Shown in pieces: positions 1 to 12,835 of a stretch of DNA of 64,000 nucleotides. The stretch spans positions 1 to 64,000 of the forward strand of contig JANQBS010000058.1 of NCBI GenBank assembly GCA_033085395.1, written 5' to 3'. Position numbers and translations under genes: made by a program. How positions within the stretch are numbered: the stretch's first letter is position 1; each line of letters starts with the position of its first letter. Origin of the DNA: Xanthoparmelia taractica. Lineage: Eukaryota; Ascomycota; Lecanoromycetes; Lecanorales; Parmeliaceae. Under the pieces are notes generated by a model. That model worked only from the letters and a program-made list of their open reading frames with translations, had not been told where the DNA came from and searched no databases.

Positions 1-889
1 TTTACTTTATAAACTTACTATTAGCTTTTAATTTTTACGACTTTCTTATCGATTTAAATTAAATCTTAAGTCTCTTTTAATTATATAACTTCTTAACATT
101 AAAAGATTTAAGTAAAAATATAAAAATATTTTTAAATATTTTTATAGCATTATTAATAACTAAAAGAGAAGAGTTAGATTTATATAAGTCTACGATATTA
201 TTCGTAATTGTAAGCGTTATTCTTATTAGAAAAAAAAGAGTAGAAATTTTTTTTAAAAAATATTAGAGTATTATTAACGTTAGAGAATTATCTAGAAAAA
301 AGAGCTTTAAGAATAATCGCTAGAATTATAATTAAAATAGAGATTCGAACTTAGATAATTACTAAAGTATTAATTATAGAGATTTAAACTTAGATAATTA
401 TTAGAATATTTATTAGAATAGATATTCGAACTCGCGTAGAAAGAAATCTAATTAATATATTAATTTATTTTATATATTAATCTATATTAGATGTACTCTA
501 ATTTAATCTCTTCTTAAGTTTATATATTTATTTTACATTAAATATATTCTAACTTATTAAATTCTTTTATTAAGTTAATTTATTAGCGACTAATACTATC
601 GTATAGCTATATTAGAGAATTAGTCTCTTACGCGCTTCGATTTCTATTTCTTTTATTAATATTTATTAGAGTTTAATTAATACGCTATAGCGAAGAAATA
701 TTTATCTTATATATTAGTTTATATATTATATAATCTTCGTATTAATTATTAATTTTAAGTAGTTAAAGCTAGATTTAAAGCTAAGTATTAATAGAAGACG
801 CGTTTCTTATAATATTCTATATTTTTTATAAATATTATCTATCTTTATTTAAGTTATTATATTTTCTCTTAAGTCTTAAATTTTATTAT
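1..889. repeat. RIP-degraded AT-rich DNA left of the retrotransposon
   Basis: No gene is visible. The stretch is very AT-rich, dominated by TA dinucleotides and with stop codons in every frame, as expected after repeat-induced point mutation. Around 340-436 a motif resembling GAGATTCGAACTTAGATAAT recurs (about 342, 379 and, weaker, 422), suggesting a short tandem repeat or part of an older element. The parent element cannot be named. Confidence 0.6.
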
Positions 890-894
890 ATTAT

Positions 895-1156
895 TATAAG
901 AATAGAAGCACTTAACGTAGGCTAATAGGGCTCGCTTAACTCGCTTGCTAGACTATAAGCTACGTAGCAAGGGCGAGTGTCTAATATACTTGGCGAAAGT
1001 CTTAAATACTCGCGAATCTTCTTTTTTCTTTCTTTGTTTCTTAGCTATTAATTCACTTAATAATTTAAACGATTATTCTAGCATCTACGTTTCTTAATTT
1101 TATTAATTATTTAGCTACTACGCAGCTTCATTAAAAAGAGATCTTGCTATCTTATA
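895..1156 (+). repeat. 5' LTR of the Ty3/gypsy element
   Basis: 262 bp, aligned with the right LTR from TATAAGAATAGAAGCAC to a CTTGCTA...(C/T)A(C/T)A end. The expected TG...CA ends read TA...TA here, consistent with RIP changing TG to TA and CA to TA. It carries more C-to-T changes than the right LTR. The primer-binding site should start at 1157 but is too altered to identify the tRNA primer. Confidence 0.85.
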
Positions 1157-1975
1157 GTTCTAATAGCTTCGTTCGCACGAAGCTACTTAATTAGCTATAA
1201 TAAGTAACTCGCGAGTCGATTCTATTAACTTACGAAATAAAAACGTTTTATTCTTAACTATTAGCGATATTTTTAATTAAGTAAACGAAGATAATAATCA
1301 CGAAGACGACTCTCGTTAAAATACGTTTACTTCGCAATTAAGCTATTAAGATATTAATTATAATATCGATACGAATTCTATTAACACGATGGGCGAAAAT
1401 AATAATCGATAGAGTATCGTACTTAATAATTCTATATTAGTAAACAAAGATTCTCGCCTCGTAGACTTAATATAAATTTAACGTTTTCGACTCTTGAAGC
1501 TTAATGCTAAGAAGTAGTTAATTATTGAAAAACTTAAGCTAATCGAAATATAGAATATACGAGAATATCGTCACGAGTATAGCGACGATTACTATCGCGA
1601 TGCGAGTCGCAAAAAGATAAGCGTTATTAAAGTGTCTAACACGTAATATCTTATTAATTATAACTCGGCGATTATATTTATTCGAGATTACGAGAATTAT
1701 ATCGTTTTAATATCTCGTATCGACTTTCGAACGAATAAAGAGAAGACTCGCTAATCTTCTATTCTCTTAATCGATACTAAGAAGTAAATTTAAAGAAATA
1801 TTCGAGATACTATTCTATATAATATCGATAAATTTAGCTAAGAGAAATATAAGAAGTAATATTTAAATTAAGTTCGCAATCTAGCTATTAAGTCTTATAA
1901 TATAAGTTATTAGTTAACTAAAGTAATTATAAGAGACTAATAATCGATTATAAGCTTTAATAACTATCTTATCAC

Positions 1976-2249
1976 TACGAGTCGGAAAGGTGTGGTATAT
2001 TTGACGATATGACTAGTTTTTCGAATATCATATCGAAAGGTATGGGATATCCCATACTTCCATTGAGTAGTTAATAAATATATTACGTAATATTTTTTTA
2101 TATTCTAAAAATACGTAAAAAGCTTAAGCGAACGCTTATGTAATTATAAAACTCTATAAATAGATTAAAAAGATATAATTTTTTAAAAAAAGTTAAAAAA
2201 AAGTTAAAAACGACTATGTTCAACAGATACCACACCTTTCCGACCCGTA
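1976..2249 (+). mobile_element. hAT-type MITE, copy 1 (in gag region of the retrotransposon)
   Basis: A 274-bp element with terminal inverted repeats TACGAGTCGGAAAGGTGTGG... and ...CCACACCTTTCCGACCCGTA. It is flanked by an exact 8-bp direct repeat, CTTATCAC, at 1968-1975 and 2250-2257. An 8-bp target duplication is typical of hAT transposition. It contains no coding capacity. The interior is AT-rich and nearly identical in the other three copies. Confidence 0.93.
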
Positions 2250-2639
2250 CTTATCACGCTATAGTCGTAGCGAGATCGCTATATAATCGATATAGAACGT
2301 ATAGAAATTTTACGAGATAGAGTAATAGAGAAAATTTCTTTAAAAGTAATAAAGAAAATAACTTAATCTATTATCTATATCGCACTATTATAATAGTATT
2401 AGAATATCGAGTAAAGACTACGAAGAATAAAGAAGCTATTTACTTTAAATAAGACTCGCTTTAGCGATAAGATAAATAATTAGAAAAGTAGTAATTAATA
2501 GTATACGAAGTCTAAGAAATAGTATATTAAGAATTAAAAGAATTAAAAGAAGAGATTATTCTCTTCGACGTCGTAAGGTTAAAAGTCTACGCGAATTAAA
2601 CTCGAAAATAACGACTCTAATATTAAGTATAAAAGATCT

Positions 2640-5600
2640 CTTTCTAAGATTTAATACTTCGATTATAAATAATTAAGATATTATAAGAATATATTTAAAT
2701 ACTTAAATTATATTGCGAGTAATGAAACATGTAATTAAAATCTTAATAAGAGAAAAGATAAAGTCTAATGCTCGTCGCTATAGTATTAGATACGTTATCT
2801 ATTAAGCGGCGATCTCGCTCTCTATTGCTAAGAGGCGAAATTATTACGTTAAGAGATAAGCGTGATATTATTATTTTAATAAATATAGCTAACGAGGAAA
2901 TCTTTATATCGTAGTTCTTTATTAAGAAAATATAAGTTTCTAAGTCTAAGTATATATTAATTATAATGCGTGCTATTAACAATTATTAAATATTCTCGTA
3001 TAAAATATATAACTTAATATTTAATCTCGCAGATAATCGAGAAAGAAAGTAAGAGTAAATCTTAAAGGCGTATATTATAAATATACGAGAATACGATCTT
3101 ATTCTAAGTTTTCCTTAAATCTATAATATTAATTCTAATATTTATTAACGCGAGTAATTCTAGATCTATCGCGACTTTTTCGTAAATAATAAGAAGCAAG
3201 AGAATATTGTAATAATAGATATTAAATAGTTTACGTTATTGACTAATATAGTAATTACGTATAATTTAAAATAAGCGTATATCGTATTCTTATATTAGAT
3301 CTTATTCGAAAGTAGTGAGAATAGCTACGATAAAGTTATGCGATGTGACGTTACGTAGCTAGACGACCCTAGCGTGTCTAATTAGCTAGAGTGCGTATTA
3401 GAAATCTTCTTAGAAGAGCTATCTAATAGTCTCAACACGTATAATTAGATTAAGTACTCTATAGATCTATTATCTAATAAGCTATCTAAGAGCGATTCGA
3501 CTTATAATATATTATATAATAAGCTCGTAGCGATTAGAGACTATCTAAATAGTACGTTTAATAAAAAGTAGATTCAATTCTTAAGTAATTAGATTAACTC
3601 GTCGATACTATTTATTAAGAAAATAGATAACTCGCTACGACTTTATATTAACTATTAAGAACTTAACGAGATAATTATTAAGAATAATTACTCGTTATTA
3701 TTACTCTTAGAAATCTTAAAAAGATTTATATATGTAAAGCACTTTATTAAGATTAATATTTATAACGCGTATTATAGAATACGAGTGCGAAAGAAAGATA
3801 AGTGAAAAATCGTTTTTTAAACTCGCTATAATTAATTTAAGTATTAAATAATATTTTTTAATCTCGCAAATACTCTCGTAATCTTTTAAATATATATAAA
3901 TAAAGTATTTAAGTTATATATCGACGTCTTTTACGTAATATACTTAAATAACGTGCTAATTTACTCTAAGACGAAAGACTTATATTAAGAATATATACGT
4001 AAGATACTACGTGCATTATTGAAGTATCGACTTTATACGAAGTTATCGAAATATACTTTTAATCGTAGCGAGATTATTTTTTTAAGATTCGTAATAAATT
4101 AGCGTAATATTTAAATAAAGTTATCGCATATTAAGATTATTACTAAGTAACTCGAATTAAAGTCTATTAAGAATATATTAATCTTTCTAGAATTCGTAGA
4201 CTTCTATCGGCGATTCGTAAAAGATTTTTTATAGATAATTACGCTCTTAATTAACTTAACTCGAGAAGCAAAGAAAGACGAGATTAGGTTATCTTTCGTG
4301 TTTAATAAAGAAGCACGCGAGACTTTTAAAACACTTAAGCGAGTGTTTACTATAGTATCTATCTTAAAATATTATAATTAAGAAGTATCGCTTATTATGA
4401 AAATCGACGCTTTTAAAGTAAATATAAATAATATATTTAATTAGAAGAGCAAGAACGAATAATAATATCTTATTATATTCTTTAGCTATAAGTTTAAAGA
4501 GACTAAGTCTCGCTAAGATATCTATAATAAAAAGCTATATACGATTATATTAGACTTAAAAAATTAAAGATATTACTTATAAAATAGCAAATATCTTATT
4601 CGTGTGATTTTAAATTATAATAATCTACGTTATTTTATAACGATAAAAGAGCTTAATACGAAGTAGATTCGCTAGACTAAGAAGTTAATTACGTTTAATT
4701 TTATAATTAAATATCGTAAGAAGAAACTTAATTCTATAGATATATTATTAAAAAGATTTAGTATTATTAAATCGAATAATAGCGAGAATAATAATAATAA
4801 TTTTCTTTCTATCTTGCGAAATAAGCTTCGTAATCGGAAATATTAATCTAATTTATAGAAACGTAATAGCGTATCTATTATAGTTAAACTTATTGCATTA
4901 ACGAAGCAACTGGACGATATTATTATTATAGATACTTAAGTTATAAACTTGAATAAGAGAGTGCTCGATAGATAGATACGTATTTTAAATATTACGATAT
5001 TATCTCGATTTTTAATTTATTAGATTTTAAAATTAAAGAGATTCTATTTAAAGTTACGAGAATTAATAATAGTATAATTACTTAAATTATAACGTAAGAA
5101 CGCTTTCGTTGCGAATAAAGAGTAATATTAGAGATACGCTATTAAATAGAATAAGCTTTTAAAATAAGAAGTCGATAAGAATAAACTACTACGTCGTAAT
5201 CTTGTAATTTATATTTTTAACGATTCTACTATAAAGAAAGAGATTCTTCGTATAAATTATAATAATCTTAGTATTAAATATTTCTCGCGTAAACGCACTA
5301 AAGAGAATATTAGGTTTAAATATTACTAATTAGATATAATAGTCGAAATAATAGATTATATTCGCACTTGCCTCGATTATTAGCGAATGCGAGTTTATTA
5401 TTATAAGTCTTATAGCGAGCTAGTATTAATCTTATTAGACGGCGTGAATTTATTTTATATTATAATAATAAATTTTATTATAGATCTATTATTTGCGAGA
5501 AATTCTTTATATTAATAAGACTTACGATATTATCTTAATTTTAATAGATAAACTTACGAAGTACGTAATATATATAGCGATCACAAAAGATCTAAAAGTA

Positions 5601-6500
5601 GATAAACTTGCTAATATTATATAACGAAATTTTATATTATTGCGTAATATAATACGTAATTTAATCTTAGATCGAGACTTACTATTTATAAGCAAGTTCT
5701 AAATAACGCTATATTAATACTTGAGTGCGAAGCGTAGATTTAATACTACGTTTTATTCTTAAATAGATAATTAGACTAAGAGATAAAATTAAATTCTCAA
5801 ATATTACTTGCGAGTATATTATAATTATAAGTAAGATAATTAACTCGAAATATTATTAATAACTACGTTCGCATATAATAATAGTATTCACGTAAGTATA
5901 AATAAAATCTCGTAAGAATTATTAATAAGATATATAGTAGATTTAGAAAATATTTTTAAGAATAGAATCTTAAGAAAAGAGATATCGCTTATTATAGAGC
6001 GAGTAAAATAATTACGAGATATTAGATCGCATTTAAAAGAATTATAAAAGCGAGTTACGAGTTAGTAAGTAAAGTATTATAATAGTAATTATAAGACTAT
6101 TACTTTTTAAGAGAGAGATAAAGTGCTATTACGAAACTTAAATATACGCATCTCGCGATTAAAGAAGAAACTTAATTATAGATAGCTTAAATCTTTTAAA
6201 GTGCTCGAGAAAATAGATACGTAGATTTATAAGCTAAATCTTTCTACTAAATATAAGAGAATTTATTCTATATTTCACGTATCGCTATTAGAGTCGTAAT
6301 ATTCGCGAGATAATAATTTAGAATTATAAGTAATCTTAATTAATAAAAAAGAGAAGTCGAAAGAATATTAGATAAAAGAGTTTATAAGAGCGAAACTAAG
6401 TATCTTATTAATTAAAAAGACTTCTTATTTTATAAAGCTTCGTGAAAATTAATAAAGTATCTCGAAAATATTAAGAATATAATTAAGAACTTCGAGCGAA
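2640..6500 (+). pseudogene. Retrotransposon polyprotein relic: zinc knuckle, RT, RNase H, integrase, chromodomain
   Basis: Reading through the stops, 3926-3970 encodes FYVIYLNNVLIYSK, the reverse-transcriptase active-site block in which the catalytic YLDD has become YLNN (3941-3952), the G-to-A change expected from RIP. Around 5285-5450 lies a zinc-binding/integrase start pattern (KRTKENIRFKYY, then a degraded H-C-C arrangement). Around 5670-5790 is a block like the integrase core 'DRD.LF.SKF...FYPQTDGQTER'. At about 6230-6290 a 'AYKLNL...IFHVSLLE' block precedes a chromodomain-like tail. The order RT before integrase identifies Ty3/gypsy. No frame is open, so nothing functional is made. Confidence 0.8.
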
Positions 6501-7388
6501 TAAAGAAAATATATAAGTTAGTATCTAAGATAAAGTAGAAAATATAATCGTTATAGAAAGTTAAAAAGCGAGAAAGATTAAGAAAGAAAAGATAGTAGTA
6601 GTAGTAGGGAATTTGAAGATAATTTATTTTAACTCGTAGATTAGATATATATAGCTATTCTTAATTCGAAGACTTATATATATATAATTATCTAACGCGT
6701 CGAAGCGCTTTATATAACGAAAAAAACGATAATTATAAGGATCGTATCTAAATTTAATTATAATACTATTTAATATTAATTAAATCGTTCTTTTAAGATA
6801 AGAAGTAAATATTTTTATTAAAAATAATCGTCGATAGACGAAAGAGAATAACGATAGAGAGAGAAGAAGTAGCGATAGCATTATAAGCGCGTAAGACGTT
6901 TACTTCTATTAGCTAAACTCTCAAATCTATAAATTAAGATTATCTTACTTTTTCACGTAGCGAGGCGGAAACGAATAGATAAAAACGTAGTTATAGTTAT
7001 AAATATTATAGTCTAATAATAAGAGAATAGAAAATCTAACACGTAGACGTACTCGTCGCGAGAATAGTGATTATACTTACGCTAACGAGAGCTAATAGAA
7101 GACGTAAGATATATCGCGATCTAATTACGCGTAAGAGCGCGAACATAACGAAGATAAATAACTTCGCATACGTTAGCGAAACTCTTTAGCAAAATATTAT
7201 TCTTTTTCTTATAATTAATATATATTTAATAAGAGAACGAAGACGAATATAGCTACTTCTCTTATTAGCTAAATATCTCTTTAGAGCGATCTCGAATACT
7301 TACGAGTAGAAGTAAGAGCGGAAGTAGAAGTCGAAGTAGAAGCGAGAGTAAAAGCGAGAGTAGAAGTAGAAGCGAAAGTAGGCGTAAG

Positions 7389-7664
7389 TACGGGTCGGAA
7401 AGGTGTGGTATATTTGATGGTATGGGATTAGTTTTTCGAATACCATATCGAAAGATATAGAATATTTTATACTTCCATTAAGTTTTTAATAAATATATTA
7501 CGTAATATTTTCTTATATTCTAAAAATACGTATAAAGCTTAAGCGAACGCTTATATAATTATAAAATTCTATAAATAGATTAAAAAGATATAATTTTTTA
7601 AAAAAAGTTAAAAAAAAGTTAAAAACGACTATGTTCAATAGATACCACACCTTTCCGACCCGTA
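7389..7664 (+). mobile_element. hAT-type MITE, copy 2
   Basis: 276 bp, same terminal inverted repeats (TACGGGTCGGAAAGGTGTGG at the left end) and interior as copy 1. The exact 8-bp target duplication GGCGTAAG lies at 7381-7388 and 7665-7672. It is inserted in a G/A-rich repeated tract (about 7300-7700) in the 3' non-coding part of the retrotransposon. Confidence 0.94.
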
Positions 7665-8545
7665 GGCGTAAGAGTAGAAGTAGAGACGGCGATAGAGATA
7701 GCTATATCTTATGTTAATTGAGAATCTCGTATTACTATATATTAACTTATTAGGCGATCTAATAAAGCGTTCGTTAAGATCGCGATAATAAGAAGTTAAG
7801 AAAACGAATACTATTAATATAATTAATATACTTCTTATAAAGATCGTTCTCTTTTTCGTAATTAATTACGTATATTTAATAAGCTCTTACGTATAGCTAG
7901 AAAGTATCGCGAAGAGCTTTTAAAGTAGAGTAAAGTATTTCTTAAGGTGCTTATTATAGATAAAGTTAATTTAGCTAAGCGACTTTTAACCTTACTTAAC
8001 TATTACTCTAATTAATATATACGCCTCGTTATTACAATAATATATAGCTTACTATCGTAACACTACGCTAGAAATAGTAAAAGACTAAATAGTAGATAGT
8101 AAGAAAAGCCTAGCACTTACTATTAATATTGTTATTGATATTGTTATTGTTATTAGAAAAGAAAGTAAGTGAGGTTTTTATATCTTACTAGCGTGGTTTT
8201 CGTACTATTATAATAATAGTATATCGCAATAGCGACAATAGCATATTATAATGAAATAATATCGATAATAGTATATCGTAATAGCGATAATAGTATATTA
8301 CAATAGGATAATAGTAGCAATAGTATATTACAATAGAATAATAGCGAGCACGTATTCTATTGATTAAGGTAACGATGTTCGTAGTCGCGCTATTGCGATT
8401 TTAGTAGATACATATATTAAAATAATTAAAATAGACTAGACGTAAGCAATCTAGAGTTAGTAGCGTAGCACGCTCGTAAGTACTTAATTGCAATACGTAG
8501 TTAAGATAAGATTTAGAGACTGAACCTTTTAAGAAGAAAAGTAGT

Positions 8546-9095
8546 TATAAGAATAGAAGCACTTAACGTAGGCTGATAGAGCTCGCTTAACTCGCTTACT
8601 AGATTATAAGCTACGCAGTAAAGGCGAGTGTCTAGTATATTTAACGAAAGTCTCAAATATTCGCGAATTCCCTTTTTTCTTTCTTTCTTTCTTTCTTAGC
8701 TATTAGTTTATTTAGTAATTTAGACGATTATCCTAGCACCTACGTTTACGGGTCGGAAAGGTGTGGTATATTTAATGATATGGGATTAGTTTTTTAAATA
8801 CTATATCGAAAGGTATAGGATATCCCATACTCTCATTAAGTTTTTAGTAAATATATTACGTAATATTTTTTTATATTCTAAAAATACGTATAAAGCTTAA
8901 GCGAACGCTTATATAATTATAAAATTTTATAAATAGATTAAAAAGATATAATTTGTTAAAAAAAGTTGAAAAAAAGTTAAAAACGACTATGTTCAACAGA
9001 TACCACACCTTTCCGACCCGTACCTACGTTCCTTGACCTCGCTAATTACCTAGCTACTACGTAGCTTCATTAAAAAGAGACCTTGCTACCTCACA
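8546..9095 (+). repeat. 3' LTR of the Ty3/gypsy element, split by a MITE
   Basis: The LTR is about 266 bp once the MITE at 8747-9022 and one copy of its 8-bp target duplication are removed. It ends in CACA, retaining the canonical CA terminus lost from the left LTR, and is followed directly by the ATTAT target duplication. It contains a (CTTT)n stretch at about 8675-8697 matching a shorter one in the left LTR. Confidence 0.85.
8747..9022 (+). mobile_element. hAT-type MITE, copy 3 (inside the 3' LTR)
   Basis: 276 bp with the family terminal inverted repeats and an exact 8-bp target duplication CCTACGTT at 8739-8746 and 9023-9030. The uninterrupted target site can be read in the 5' LTR (about 1084-1091, RIP-altered), which confirms both the insertion and the LTR pairing. 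Confidence 0.95.
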
Positions 9096-9699
9096 ATTAT
9101 TCGATATCGTAGATAGTATTATTACTATCGACGATTATTCTTTCGATAAGAGTTAAGATATTTTTATTACTATTTTAGAGAAATTAGAGTGTAGAGATAA
9201 AAAATTCTACTTTGTTTATAATAAAGTTAAGTATAATATATAAATAAATTAATAATTAAAGATAAGTTAAGTAATTAGAAATTAGATTAAGAATTTTAAT
9301 CGTTGATAGTAAATTAAGACTCTATAATTTAAAAGACTACGAAATAAGAATATTTTTAAGACTATGCCCTTCGATCTATTAAAGAGTTATATATTATATA
9401 TCGATACTACGATAATATTCTTATTTACTTATTAATAGATTATAATATTATAAAAATAAATTTATATCTTAAATCGAAAGTATACGTACGAAAGTCGAGT
9501 CTTAGTATATCTTAGTAGACGATAATTATTAAGAACTATTAACGATAGATATAATATTTATTTAATTTATTTAATATTTAATAACTAGAATAATAATTAG
9601 AATTAATATCTTACGCTCTAAAGATAATTAAAGAAAGATATTAAGATAAAGCTAGATAATAGATATCTTACTCGCGCGAACTTCGTCGAGTAATTCCGT

Positions 9700-11260
9700 C
9701 GTTAAATTATAGCTATAAACGTCTTGTTTACTATTACTAATAACTCAAAGATATTACGAACCTTTCGCTACTTTAATTCTCTCGTAAATATAGATTCTAT
9801 ATTTATAATTAAAAATCGACTATTTTTTAAAGTTAAAGAGATTAAGTTAAATCTATATACGAGTCTATTAAATAATAATATTAAAATATCTTTAGCCTTA
9901 AATAGCTAATCGACTAATAATCATTAGTCGTATTTTATACTTCTTAACTTCTTTATTAATCACGATTAAAGATATTATAAGAAGCTTCTAAGATTCGAGT
10001 ACGTCGAGAATAAATACACTAATACGAAGTTTATAAGTCTCGTATAATTAATTCTTAAAAAGTATATACTTAAGACGCGAATTATAGCTTTAATAACCGA
10101 CAATATAATTAATAATAATACACTCTTTCGTGATTTAATTAAGACCCTTTTATAAAGCGAGTTTAATAATTTACTTAATCTTAAAGAGTAGAATACGAGA
10201 GATCTTAAATATATTCTTTATATAACGTATATTATTTAACTATTCTTATAAGAGCTTCTTAACAAGATTCGCGTTAGCTTAATTAACGAGAACTTTTAGA
10301 AAAGCTAATATAATTTAAAAGAATAGAACGCTATTTAAAGATAAGAGAAAGATCTATTAATAACTTTAACTAAGATATATAAATTCTAATTATTATTCTA
10401 GCTATTACTAATATCTAATATATATAAATTCGTAAGACGAGTGTTTACATTAATGCTAATAGTTAGCGTAAGAAGTATTTCTTCGAGCTTTAATCTATAC
10501 GACTTAATAATACTTATAATTTAATTAATTAATATTATTCATTTATTAATAAAAAGCTATATTAATAAAAACGCGTATTTAAACTATTTTAGAATATTAA
10601 AATTCGTTGAGACTCAACCTATTATATGTTAATACGATCTTATCTACTTTGTAACGATATCGATTACTTTTTTAAGAAGAAATTAGATAATTTTCTTAGA
10701 CTTAACGCGAATAAATAATCGTAAATCGAATATCTAATTAAATTAATTAGACTCTTTTATACTTTTATAAAGCTAATAAATAAAAATAAAAAGTTAATAA
10801 TTTATTATATGTTTAATATTTATAATAGATTATTTAATTATATTAAGAAGAAGATTCAAAAGCTAAGACGTAAGCGAGTTTTATAAAAAGTTAAACTTCG
10901 TGAGACTTTAAAGGCGGCTTATAAGAAGTTAACTATCTATTATAGCGAGACTTAATCGAGTATAAGATACCTCTATAAATAGATAATACTTTTACGTTTA
11001 AATTACGAGAATACAATATTAAAAGAATTAAATTAAGAAGTTAAGTCTAATTAAATATCTAAGATAGAGATATATTAAAATGCGCTCGAATAAACGTATC
11101 GAAATTATTAATATCTTAATATTAATAGTTAAATATAGAGAATTAAACGAGTAAGAAGTCGCGTAGAGTCGCTTAATAATATTATTAATAAAATTGAAAA
11201 GGCGATAGAAGTGTTAGATAATAATTAATTTTAGTAATATAAAAGAGAAGATTAATATTC
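9700..11260 (+). pseudogene. RIP-destroyed hAT transposase
   Basis: Read through many stops, the plus strand shows the ordered landmarks of a fungal hAT transposase. These are a TDN...NN block at about 10093-10125, a degraded 'IPCIAHVVQLSL..LL' block at about 10200-10260, and 'LIRS' in place of a 'TRWNS' motif at about 10630. Then come an 'IEYLIKL' block with 'IYYMFNIYNRLF' at about 10725-10840 and 'LKAAYKKLTIYYSET' at about 10910-10950, the helical domain before the catalytic Glu. Premature stops fall where TGG/CAA codons are expected. The longest open piece is 9724-9909. The hAT assignment is from family knowledge; boundaries are approximate. Confidence 0.75.
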
Positions 11261-12249
11261 TATCTATTATTCTAGTTATAACTTAAATTTCTAATCTTAA
11301 TTAAGCATCTTTTATTTATTTTAAGAGTTTATTAATCTTAATCAATAAAAAAGCTTAGAGTCTTAGATCTTAATAATAACACGTGTGACTAGAGATATCT
11401 TAGCCGTACCTAGTGGAGCTATAGCTTATAAGCGATATTTTTTATAGGCTAAGCGACTATATAATAGTCAAAAAAGCTATTCGCCTTTAATCTTTCGAGC
11501 CTTAATAATAATTTCTTATATAGAATATTAATAGAATAGTTATAAATAAAATACACTAAACTTAGAGAGAGATCTTAATATATTACTTAAAGCTAAATAA
11601 ACTAATTAAAAAATTCGAAATTATTAGGCAGGAGAGATTTCTAATATTAATTACATTAGTAATAATAATAAAATACTCTTTAAATCAACTTAAGTAAGAA
11701 ATTAATTCTTTTTTATTAGAATTCTATTTATTAATTATTCTTTAGTTAAAAAAAGAGAAGCGAACGTAAAGTAATAGAGAATTAATCTCTATAGATTAAA
11801 GACCTGCGAAAAGAATAAAAGAGATAACTTAAAATCGTTCTATAAGTAATTAGAGAAGAGATCGACTTGACGATCTTACGCAGATTACAATTCAAGAAAA
11901 CAATATATTATAGTTATTATTCTAATTATCACTTATTAGAATAGTTATATTTATTTAGCGAGATTAAATTAGAAGAGAGTTTATCTTAATATTACTTATT
12001 AAGTGCCGGAGTTTAATAATTATTTAAGCTAATTTCGCCCTAACTTGTATATTAACCTAAAATTTTCTTATCTTATCCGCCACCTAATATAAGAAATAAT
12101 CTATATTATAAGATACCCCTATATATATTAGAAATTTCTTAGATTATTTTATAATATTAGTAATTTCCTATCTCATATCTTTATAAGTAATCTAATATAA
12201 CCTCTTTATAATACTCTTTCATAATATAATATAATACGGTATGATATGA
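11261..12249. repeat. AT-rich RIP-type DNA, no gene
   Basis: Continues the degraded compartment after the transposase relic. No motif, terminal repeat or frame can be named. It may include the 3' non-coding part of the hAT element. Confidence 0.5.
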
Positions 12250-12287
12250 AATATCCCACCAAATATACCAGACCTTTCCGGCTCGTA
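12250..12287. repeat. Orphan terminal inverted repeat related to the hAT MITEs
   Basis: The string ATATCCCACCAAATATACCA followed by GACCTTTCCGGCTCGTA matches the reverse complement of the MITE left end (ATCCCATACCATCAAATATA then CCACACCTTTCCGACCCGTA), allowing a small gap. It has no MITE body beside it and no partner end is found, so it could be the right terminus of the autonomous hAT element whose transposase lies at 9.7-11.3 kb. The expected 8-bp duplication partner of TATCGGTC was not found on the left. Confidence 0.55.
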
Positions 12288-12559
12288 TATCGGTCTTTTC
12301 ACGAAGTGAGAGGTTAATAAGACTCAAAAAACGATGACTTGATAGATATCTAGATATCTAGATATTTTAATGTTGCTAGCAATGAAAAAAGACGCTAGTA
12401 ATCGATTATTCTTTTATTATTCAACTATCTATCTATAATTAAGTCACCTCTTTTTAATAATTCTTTCTTATAGCTAGTTAACGATCTCTTTTTCTTCTTC
12501 TTCTTCTTCTTCTTTATTAGTATTATTTAAATTAACTACGAGCAGCATAAGCTGATAAG
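12288..12559. repeat. AT-rich spacer with CTT microsatellite
   Basis: Non-coding spacer between the orphan hAT end and MITE copy 4. It contains a (CTT)n run at about 12489-12514 and a TATCTAGATATCTAGATAT palindromic stretch at about 12346-12364. No gene. Confidence 0.5.
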
Positions 12560-12835
12560 TACGAGTCGAAAAGGTGTGATATCTGTTGAACATAGTCGTT
12601 TTCAACTTTTTTTCAACTTTTTTTAAAAAATTATATCTTTTTAATCTATTTATAAAATTTTATAATTATATAAGCGTTCGCTTAAGCTTTTTACGTATTT
12701 TTAGAATATAAAAAAATATTACGTAATATATTTATTAAAAACCCAATGGGAGTATGGGATATCTTATATCTTTCGATATGGTATTCGAAAAACTAGTCCC
12801 ATACTATCAAATATATTACATCTTTTCGACCCGTA
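12560..12835 (-). mobile_element. hAT-type MITE, copy 4 (inverted)
   Basis: 276 bp in the opposite orientation to copies 1-3, starting TACGAGTCGAAAAGGTGTGA and ending TCTTTTCGACCCGTA. The exact 8-bp target duplication CTGATAAG lies at 12552-12559 and 12836-12843. It forms the last recognisable repeat before composition changes to normal gene space. Confidence 0.93.

Larger units (their letters stand above)
895..9095 (+). mobile_element. RIP-inactivated Ty3/gypsy LTR retrotransposon with nested MITEs
   Basis: Two related direct repeats (895-1156 and 8546-9095, the latter split by a MITE) bound the element, and both are flanked by the 5-bp direct repeat ATTAT (890-894 and 9096-9100). A purine-rich tract precedes the right LTR (about 8530-8545), as a polypurine tract should. 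Inside, in the order typical of Ty3/gypsy, are remnants of a gag zinc knuckle (about 2650-2695), reverse transcriptase, integrase and a chromodomain-like tail. The whole element is 8201 bp, or about 7.35 kb without the three inserted MITEs and their target duplications. Stop codons interrupt every frame and the LTRs differ almost only by transitions, so it is dead through RIP. Family and boundaries are seen in the sequence; the chromovirus assignment is inference. Confidence 0.88.

Noticed and set aside
2743..2982. Minus-strand open frame of 79 codons inside the retrotransposon
   Set aside because: It runs antisense through RIP-altered pol sequence, has AT-driven codon use (Ile, Leu, Asn, Tyr) and no motif.
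9724..9909. Open frame of 61 codons as a possible small gene
   Set aside because: It lies at the start of the hAT transposase relic and has the same RIP-type composition; best read as a surviving piece of it.
12003..12287. A fifth MITE ending at 12287
   Set aside because: The right end fits, but no matching left terminus or 8-bp duplication was found and the interior differs from the other four copies.
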